A DNA stretch of 50,294 nt from an uncultured Eubacteriales bacterium. Its GTDB lineage: Bacteria; Bacillota; Clostridia; Oscillospirales; Oscillospiraceae. The notes beneath the pieces are model-generated. The model saw nothing but the letters and a program-made list of their open reading frames with translations. It was not told the DNA's origin and ran no database searches. Of this stretch, positions 45,185 to 50,294 are shown piece by piece. The position numbers were made by a program, and so were the translations under genes. How positions within the stretch are numbered: position 1 is the stretch's first letter; each line of letters opens with the position of its first letter. Where the stretch lies: NCBI GenBank assembly GCA_900319695.1, contig ONPN01000016.1:1-50294 (forward strand), written 5' to 3'.

Positions 45185-45925
45185 ATGACACTTGCATCTT
45201 ATTTGAACAGCCAGTTTTCTCTGCTTCAAAATGCGGATTTCTGCTTCCGCCTGCTGCTGGCGGCCTTCTGCGGCGCGACGATCGGCATGGAGCGCAGCAA
45301 GCGCTTCAAAGAGGCCGGCGTGCGCACGCATATGGTGGTGTGCTTTGCCGCTGCCATGATGATGATCATCTCCAAATACGCTTTTGCCGATCTCACCATG
45401 CCGGACGGCGGCAACTTCCCCGGCACACGCGGCGCGGATTCGGCCCGTATCGCGGCCCAGGTCGTCAGCGGTATCAGCTTTCTGTGCGCGGGCGTTATTT
45501 TTAAAAACAGCGGCACGGTCAAGGGCCTGACCACCGCCGCCGGTATCTGGCTGACGGCCGGCATCGGTCTCGCCATCGGCGCGGGCATGTTCGTGGTCGG
45601 CGTGTGCGGCACGGCCATGATCATGGTGATCCAGTACATTCTGCACCGCTTCACCGTCGGCGGGGACGCCTACTCCGGCAACCATATCCAGTTTACAGTC
45701 CAGAACGGCTATGACTTTAACCAGGCCCTGGAGGATCAATTGAAGGAATGGAAGGCCCAGGTGACGGAGAGCAAGGTCACCCGCCGCAAGGACGGGACGA
45801 CGGATTACGATCTGATCCTCCGCCGCAGAGAGGCCCTGACCTACTCCGAGCTCAAGGCATTCATGGTGACGCGCGAGGACGTTCTCTCTTTCAGCAACAG
45901 CGCCCTGCAAACGCAGTTTTATTGA
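45185..45925 (+). CDS. MgtC/SapB family membrane protein
   Basis: The 246-residue protein has the MgtC core: LLLAAFCGATIGMERSKRFKEAGVRTHM, then the membrane segment, VVSGISFLCAGVIF and the KGLTTAAGIWLTAGIGLAIGAG helix pair. A soluble C-terminal domain of about 85 residues follows. The family is linked to magnesium homeostasis and ATP-synthase inhibition in other bacteria; a precise role here is inference. A GGGAGG site precedes the ATG. Confidence 0.9.
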   Translation: MTLASYLNSQFSLLQNADFCFRLLLAAFCGATIGMERSKRFKEAGVRTHMVVCFAAAMMMIISKYAFADLTMPDGGNFPGTRGADSARIAAQVVSGISFLCAGVIFKNSGTVKGLTTAAGIWLTAGIGLAIGAGMFVVGVCGTAMIMVIQYILHRFTVGGDAYSGNHIQFTVQNGYDFNQALEDQLKEWKAQVTESKVTRRKDGTTDYDLILRRREALTYSELKAFMVTREDVLSFSNSALQTQFY

Positions 45926-45931
45926 TTGTCA

Positions 45932-45967
45932 GCGCCCCTTTTCCGATCCAAAGAGGAAAAGGGGCGC
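45932..45967. terminator. Bidirectional terminator after the MgtC-family gene
   Basis: A perfect 13-bp stem (45932-45944 with 45955-45967) between two convergent stops (45925 and 45975), with a CGCATTTT tail. Confidence 0.85.
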
Positions 45968-45974
45968 ACGCATT

Positions 45975-46187
45975 TTAAAGGACTTCGTTGATCTTGGCCT
46001 CGATGGTGCGGGCCACGTCCTCGGGCAGGATCTTCTTGCTGACGACGAGATCGAAGATCTCACCGCAGGTTTTTCTGTTGAAGAGCTTGATGGGGTACTT
46101 CATGATCTGGGGCGCGTACTGCTCGATGATCGCCTTGCACTGGGGGTTGGCAAAGCAGTCCTTGACGGTCAGGTGTCTGAAATCCAT
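45975..46187 (-). CDS. Small protein of unknown function (70 residues)
   Basis: The family was not recognised. The product is a compact helical, slightly basic protein (MDFRHLTVKDCFANPQCKAI at the start, then YAPQIMKYPIKLF and ILPEDVARTIEAKINEVL). The F-A-N-P-Q-C-K-A-I-I-E-Q-Y-A-P pattern resembles a short helical add-on domain found at the end of some secreted glycosidases or esterases, but here it stands alone with no signal peptide. A strong AAGGAGG site and a good promoter make it a genuine gene. Confidence 0.75.
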   Translation of the reverse strand: MDFRHLTVKDCFANPQCKAIIEQYAPQIMKYPIKLFNRKTCGEIFDLVVSKKILPEDVARTIEAKINEVL

Positions 46188-46229
46188 GGGATGGCCTCCT
46201 TACAAAAATTGCCCGTTTGGGATATTCCG

Positions 46230-46258
46230 ATTTTACCACGGGCCCGGTTCTCCGTCAA
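46230..46258 (-). promoter_or_regulatory. Promoter of the 70-residue protein gene
   Basis: On the minus strand: TTGACG (46258-46253), 17-base spacer, TAAAAT (46235-46230). Confidence 0.7.
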
Positions 46259-46310
46259 CCGCTGCGGAAAGCACCGATGTTTTACAAAGCCGTAACAAAA
46301 TCTGCATGGT

Positions 46311-46338
46311 TTGTGAAATATCTTCCTGCTATTATAAT
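46311..46338 (+). promoter_or_regulatory. Promoter of the candidate small RNA
   Basis: TTGTGA (46311-46316), 16-base spacer, TATAAT (46333-46338). The next feature downstream is a terminator, not an ORF. Confidence 0.55.
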
Positions 46339-46344
46339 CCTGCA

Positions 46345-46424
46345 AGCAGCAAAGAACTTCATTGTTTCAAATACTTCTCCTTAAACCAAAACAGAGCGGT
46401 CAGGCGCTCTGTTTTGGTTTTTAT
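46345..46424 (+). ncRNA. Candidate small RNA upstream of rimM
   Basis: A promoter and a strong terminator bracket about 80 bases with no start codon or ribosome site. The unpaired part contains CTTCTCCTT (46375-46383), which is complementary to Shine-Dalgarno sequences. rimM has its own promoter after the terminator, so this unit is separate from the operon. Confidence 0.5.
46383..46424 (+). terminator. Strong intrinsic terminator of the candidate small RNA
   Basis: A perfect 16-bp stem (46383-46398 with 46405-46420), 6-base loop, and a TTTTTATTTGG tail. Confidence 0.85.
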
Positions 46425-46440
46425 TTGGTTTTTAAACATA

Positions 46441-46469
46441 TTGGCAAGGGCTATGGATTATGCTATACT
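46441..46469 (+). promoter_or_regulatory. Promoter of rimM-trmD-rsmA
   Basis: TTGGCA (46441-46446), 17-base spacer ending TGC, TATACT (46464-46469), about 30 bases before the rimM start. Confidence 0.7.
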
Positions 46470-46498
46470 CAGGCAAACAGAAAAGCAGGGGGAACACC

Positions 46499-46990
46499 AT
46501 GGAGAAAAAAGCGCTGATCGAGGCGGGACGCATCGTCAACACCCACGGCGTCCGGGGCGAGGTCAAGATCGAAAACTGGCTGGACTCGCCGCAGTTTTTT
46601 AAAAACTTCAAGCGCCTCGTGCTCGACACCGGAGAGGAACGGAAGGTGGTTGAAGCCCGGACGCACAAGGACTTTGTGATCGTGCGCCTGGAGGGCGTGG
46701 AGGATGTGAACGACGCCATGCGCCTGAAAGGGAAGACGGTTTCCGTTCACCGCGAGGACGCAAAGCTGCCCGCAGGCGCGTTCTTCCTCCAGGACATCAT
46801 CGGCGCCCGCGTCGTGGACGAGCTGGGAAACGAGATCGGCAAGCTCGCCGAGATCATGGAGACCCCGGCCTCCAACATCTATGTGGTGCGCGGCGAGAAG
46901 GAGCACCTCATCCCCGCGGTCCCGGCCTTCATCCTCAAAACCGACGTGGACGCGGGCGTGATCGTCGCGCGTTTGATTGAGGGCATGTAA
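46499..46990 (+). CDS. rimM: Ribosome maturation factor RimM
   Basis: The 163-residue protein has the N-terminal RimM barrel (AGRIVNTHGVRGEVKIENW) and the C-terminal PRC-barrel domain (GARVVDELGNEIGKLAEIME to HLIPAVPAFILKTD). It assists maturation of the 30S subunit head. The start at 46499 follows AGGGGGAA; the upstream in-frame ATG at 46460 overlaps the promoter. The stop shares one base with the trmD start (TAATG). Confidence 0.95.
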   Translation: MEKKALIEAGRIVNTHGVRGEVKIENWLDSPQFFKNFKRLVLDTGEERKVVEARTHKDFVIVRLEGVEDVNDAMRLKGKTVSVHREDAKLPAGAFFLQDIIGARVVDELGNEIGKLAEIMETPASNIYVVRGEKEHLIPAVPAFILKTDVDAGVIVARLIEGM

Positions 46991-48282
46991 TGAGAATCGA
47001 CATTTTAACGCTGTTTCCCGATACGGTCAGCGCCGTCCTGCATGAGAGTATCATCGGCCGCGCGGCCAAAAAGGGCATCGTGGAGATCAACTGCGTGCAG
47101 ATTCGGGACTTCACCGAAAACAAGCAGAAGCAGGTGGACGACTACCCCTACGGCGGGGGCTTCGGCTGTGTGATGATGGCCCAGCCGCTCAAGTCCTGTC
47201 TTGAGCATGTGACTGCCCAGACGGAGGGCCTGCGCCGCCGCGTGATCTATCTCTCTCCCCAGGGCCGGCCCTATACCCAGGAGACCGCCAAGCGCCTCAA
47301 CCGGGACTATGACCAGCTTATCCTGGTCTGCGGCCACTACGAGGGCGTGGACGAGCGCTTCATCGAAGCCTGCGTGGATGAGGAAATCTCCCTCGGCGAC
47401 TTTGTGCTCACCGGCGGCGAGATCGCGGCCATGGCGGTGGCGGACTCGGTGTGCAGGCTTGTCCCCGGTGTCCTCGCGGACGAGCAGTGCTATACCGGGG
47501 AGAGCCACTGGGACGGCCTTCTGGAATATCCCCAGTACACCCGCCCGGAGAGCTGGGAGGGCCGCGCCGTGCCGGAAATTCTGATCAACGGCAACCACGC
47601 CCATATCGAGCACTGGCGCAGAAAGCAGCAGCTCATCCGCACGCGGGACAAGCGGCCCGACATGTTCGCCGCTTTCGAGCCGGAGAGCGACGAGGATCGC
47701 CAGCTCCTGCGAGAGCTTGAGAAGGAAAAAGACCGCAAAAAGCTCACCGCCCCGGTGACGTACCGCCCGGCAAGGAATGAGGACATCCCGCGTATTCTGG
47801 AAATCGTAGAGGATGCGCGGAAGAGCCTTGCCCGCCATCACGTCGACCAGTGGCAGGGGCCCTACCCGGACGCCGCCCGCTTTGAGGAGGATATTCGTCT
47901 GGGCGAGTGCTTTGTTATGGAGCACATGGGCGACACCGTGGGCTTCTTTGTCCTCAGCACCGCCCATCAGGCAAACTACGACGCCATCACCGACGGCAAG
48001 TGGTCGAACGACAATCCCTACTGCGCCCTGCACCGCTGCGCAATTGCGAAGGAGTACCGGGGCAGCGGCGCGTCCCAGGCGCTGATGCGCTGTACCGACG
48101 AGCAGACGAAGGCCTACGGCCTCAAATGTATAAGAGTGGACACACACAGAAAAAATAAATCGATGCAGACCCTGCTGCGCGAGAGCGGTTACCGCTACCG
48201 GGGCAACATCCTCGTGGAGGCGGAGCCGGGCCACGACCCGCGCCGCCTGGCGTTTGAGAAAGTTTTGAAGGACAAGAAATGA
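46990..48282 (+). CDS. trmD: tRNA (guanine-N1)-methyltransferase TrmD fused to a GNAT acetyltransferase domain
   Basis: The first 245 residues are a standard TrmD: MRIDILTLFPDT, DDYPYGGGFGCVMM, the SPQGRPY and CGHYEGVDERF trefoil-knot loops that bind SAM, and LTGGEIAAMAV, with YTRPESW near the end. It methylates G37 of tRNA. Instead of stopping there, the frame continues for 175 more residues that form a GNAT fold: YRPARNEDIPRILEIVEDAR, a beta-rich middle, HRCAIAKEYRGSGASQALM (acetyl-CoA loop) and VDTHRKNKSMQTLLRESGY. No stop or frameshift was seen at the junction (about 256). The stop overlaps rsmA (ATGA). The acetyl acceptor is unknown. Confidence 0.93.
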   Translation: MRIDILTLFPDTVSAVLHESIIGRAAKKGIVEINCVQIRDFTENKQKQVDDYPYGGGFGCVMMAQPLKSCLEHVTAQTEGLRRRVIYLSPQGRPYTQETAKRLNRDYDQLILVCGHYEGVDERFIEACVDEEISLGDFVLTGGEIAAMAVADSVCRLVPGVLADEQCYTGESHWDGLLEYPQYTRPESWEGRAVPEILINGNHAHIEHWRRKQQLIRTRDKRPDMFAAFEPESDEDRQLLRELEKEKDRKKLTAPVTYRPARNEDIPRILEIVEDARKSLARHHVDQWQGPYPDAARFEEDIRLGECFVMEHMGDTVGFFVLSTAHQANYDAITDGKWSNDNPYCALHRCAIAKEYRGSGASQALMRCTDEQTKAYGLKCIRVDTHRKNKSMQTLLRESGYRYRGNILVEAEPGHDPRRLAFEKVLKDKK

Positions 48283-49148
48283 ACCTGACCGATTATAATG
48301 AAATCCGCGCCCTGCTCGCAAGGCACAAGTTCCGCTTCTCCAAATCCATGGGACAGAACTTTCTGACCGCCGCCTGGGTGCCGGAAGACATCGCGGAATC
48401 AGCAGCGCTCTCGGAGGAGGTCGGCGTGCTGGAGATCGGCCCCGGCGTCGGCTGCCTGACAAGGGAGCTGTCCAAACGTGCGGGCAAGGTTTTGAGCGTG
48501 GAGCTGGACAAGAGCCTCAAGCCGATCCTCGCGGAAACCCTTGCCGACTGCGGCAACGTGGAGATCGTATACGGGGACGTGCTCAAGCAGGACATCCCGG
48601 CCCTTATGGAGGCGCACATGCCCGGCCTGCGGTACGCCGTCTGCGCAAACCTCCCCTACAACGTCACGACGCCGGTGCTCACCGCCCTGATCGGGGCGGG
48701 CTGCTTCGAGCACATCACCGTCATGATCCAGCGCGAGGTGGCGCGCCGCATCTGCGCCGGAACCGGCAGCCCCGACTACGGCGCGTTCGGCATCTTCGTC
48801 CAGTGGTACATGGAGACGGAGCTTCTCTTTGACGTGCCGCCCTCCTGTTTTGTGCCTCAGCCGAAGGTGACAAGCTCCGTCATCCGCCTTACCCGGCGCC
48901 TGTCTCCGCCCCTGCCGGTGAAAGACGAAGGGCTTCTTTTCCGTGTGGTGCGCGCGGCCTTCAACCAGCGGCGCAAGACCCTGGTCAACGCCCTGAGCGC
49001 CCAGATCCCCGGCCTTGACAAGGCGGAGCTTGAGCAAATGCTCACCCGTCTGGGCTATGATCCCCGCGTCCGGGGCGAGGCGCTGGACATCGAGGGCTTT
49101 GTCCGGATCACGGATGAAATCGCGGCGGCACAAATTGCACTTTCATGA
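48279..49148 (+). CDS. rsmA: 16S rRNA dimethyladenosine transferase
   Basis: Also called KsgA, it dimethylates A1518 and A1519 of 16S rRNA. The 289-residue protein has SKSMGQNFL, SAM motif LEIGPGVGCLT, DVLKQD, and the catalytic ANLPYNVTTP (NLPY). The C-terminal helical domain has AFNQRRKTLVNAL. Its start overlaps the trmD stop by four bases, so rimM, trmD and rsmA form one translation-coupled ribosome/tRNA maturation operon. Confidence 0.96.
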   Translation: MNLTDYNEIRALLARHKFRFSKSMGQNFLTAAWVPEDIAESAALSEEVGVLEIGPGVGCLTRELSKRAGKVLSVELDKSLKPILAETLADCGNVEIVYGDVLKQDIPALMEAHMPGLRYAVCANLPYNVTTPVLTALIGAGCFEHITVMIQREVARRICAGTGSPDYGAFGIFVQWYMETELLFDVPPSCFVPQPKVTSSVIRLTRRLSPPLPVKDEGLLFRVVRAAFNQRRKTLVNALSAQIPGLDKAELEQMLTRLGYDPRVRGEALDIEGFVRITDEIAAAQIALS

Positions 49149-49250
49149 CGAAAAAGTATTGCGAAATTACCCCTTGATGTGATAAACTATACAGAGGTAA
49201 TCAATTCAAATAAATCATATTTTTTTCTACAAATGGAAAGGAAAGACAGC

Positions 49251-50294
49251 ATGAGCAAAAAGTACGTTTATCTCTTCTCCGAAGGCAATGCAAGCATGCG
49301 TGAGCTGCTCGGCGGCAAAGGCGCCAACCTCGCCGAGATGAGCCACATCGGCCTGCCCGTCCCCCAGGGCTTCACCATCACCACCGAAGCCTGCACCCAG
49401 TACTATGAGGACGGCCGTCAGATCAACGACAGCATCATGGCGGAGATCATGAAGAATGTCGAGATCATGGAGCAGATCAACGGCAAAAAGTTCGGCGACC
49501 TCCAGAACCCCCTGCTGGTCTCCGTCCGCTCCGGCGCCCGCGCCTCCATGCCCGGCATGATGGACACCATCCTCAACCTCGGCCTGAACGACGACGTCGT
49601 CGCAGCCATGATCGCCGGCAACCCCGATCCCAAGTTCGAGCGCTTTGTCTATGACTCCTACCGCCGCTTTATCCAGATGTTCTCCGACGTCGTCATGGAG
49701 GTCGGCAAGAAGTACTTCGAGCAGCTGATCGACAAGATGAAGGAAGAGAAGGGCGTCACCTACGACGTCGACCTCACTGCCGCCGACCTCAAGGAGCTGG
49801 CCGAGCAGTTCAAGGCCGAGTACAAAAACCAGATCGGCGAGGACTTCCCCTCCGATCCCGTTGTCCAGCTCAAGGAGGCCATCCGCGCCGTCTTCCGTTC
49901 CTGGGACAACCCCCGCGCCAACTACTACCGTCAGCAGAACGACATCCCCTATTCCTGGGGCACCGCCGTCAACGTCATGCCGATGGTCTTCGGCAACCTC
50001 AACGAGAACTCCGGCACCGGCGTCGCCTTCACCCGCGACCCCGCCACCGGTGAGAAGAAGCTCATGGGCGAGTTCCTCACCAACGCCCAGGGCGAGGACG
50101 TCGTGGCCGGCGTCCGCACCCCGATGCCCATCTCCATGATGGAGGAGAAGTTCCCCGAGGCTTACGAGCAGTTCGTCAAGGTCTGCGCCCTGCTCGAGGA
50201 TCACTACCGCGACATGCAGGACATGGAGTTCACCGTCGAGAACGGCAAGCTCTACATGCTCCAGTGCCGCAACGGCAAGCGCACCGCGCAGGCC
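49251..50294 (+). CDS. ppdK: Pyruvate, phosphate dikinase (N-terminal part)
   Basis: The gene runs off the right edge; 348 residues are visible. The ATP-grasp domain is clear: [53 protein letters not shown], and [22 protein letters not shown], followed by the LQCRNGKRT end of the nucleotide domain. The phosphohistidine and PEP domains would lie beyond. It interconverts pyruvate, ATP and Pi with PEP, AMP and PPi and serves glycolysis or gluconeogenesis in anaerobes. A GGAAAGGAAA site precedes the ATG. Confidence 0.96.
   Translation, partial: MSKKYVYLFSEGNASMRELLGGKGANLAEMSHIGLPVPQGFTITTEACTQYYEDGRQINDSIMAEIMKNVEIMEQINGKKFGDLQNPLLVSVRSGARASMPGMMDTILNLGLNDDVVAAMIAGNPDPKFERFVYDSYRRFIQMFSDVVMEVGKKYFEQLIDKMKEEKGVTYDVDLTAADLKELAEQFKAEYKNQIGEDFPSDPVVQLKEAIRAVFRSWDNPRANYYRQQNDIPYSWGTAVNVMPMVFGNLNENSGTGVAFTRDPATGEKKLMGEFLTNAQGEDVVAGVRTPMPISMMEEKFPEAYEQFVKVCALLEDHYRDMQDMEFTVENGKLYMLQCRNGKRTAQA

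Noticed and set aside
47005-48462. A 485-codon open frame opposite trmD-rsmA
   Set aside because: Antisense shadow with low-complexity translation.

Overview
The window reads as a chromosomal segment of a GC-rich, low-copy-repeat-bearing gut Clostridia bacterium, most likely an Oscillospiraceae relative (inference). The reasons are Firmicutes-type Shine-Dalgarno sites, a spo0A gene, rex, a two-subunit iron-sulfur serine dehydratase, a long EpsC-type serine acetyltransferase, pyruvate phosphate dikinase, and strongly GC-ending codons. Most of the window is ordinary chromosome in short operons with overlapping stops and starts.

Layout. 1-2138: the end of a flavin amine-oxidase/phytoene-desaturase-like oxidoreductase, coupled to its own 2Fe-2S flavoreductase. 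2199-2870: an ICMT-like membrane methyltransferase. 3005-6042: a serine-uptake and deamination operon (DAACS symporter, sdaAB, sdaAA) behind a long-hairpin leader element. 6122-8227: glgB with a basic tail. 8441-8870: three tandem hairpin repeats whose stems covary. 9008-11471: trmB-xth-dusB. 11599-13955: an ECF sigma factor and a large repeat-rich anti-sigma factor. 14094-17038: rex, a HAD phosphatase and mnmE, separated by clusters of palindromes. 17236-20104: an MBOAT acyltransferase and its surface partner.

20188-22751 is the clearest accessory region. Two diverged copies of the 3' end of spo0A bracket an AT-rich island holding an excisionase-like HTH protein, a lipoprotein, an RNA-like hairpin with a UUCG loop, and remnants of two oppositely oriented tyrosine integrases. 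The intact spo0A next to it has glutamate where the phospho-accepting aspartate should be. A secreted barnase-type ribonuclease with no barstar lies just upstream of spo0A.

24365-32984: PAP2 phosphatase, htpG, a four-helix-bundle protein in an inverted-repeat cassette, hemW, a VanW protein and metG. 33061-37215 (minus strand): cysK-cysE followed by an HD-GYP/GGDEF signalling protein. 37430-44036: an MMPL/RND exporter translationally coupled to a 1360-residue surface protein with GLUG-like repeats. 44151-46187: small DUF4250, YoaK, MgtC and an unknown protein. 46311-49148: a candidate small RNA, then rimM, trmD fused to a GNAT domain, and rsmA. The window ends inside ppdK.

The candidates least explained by known families are the covarying triple hairpin repeats (8441-8870), the spo0A 3'-end integration scar with the aspartate-less Spo0A, the inverted-repeat four-helix-bundle cassette, the MMPL plus GLUG-protein pair, and the small RNA upstream of rimM. 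No tRNA or rRNA gene and no CRISPR array was seen.
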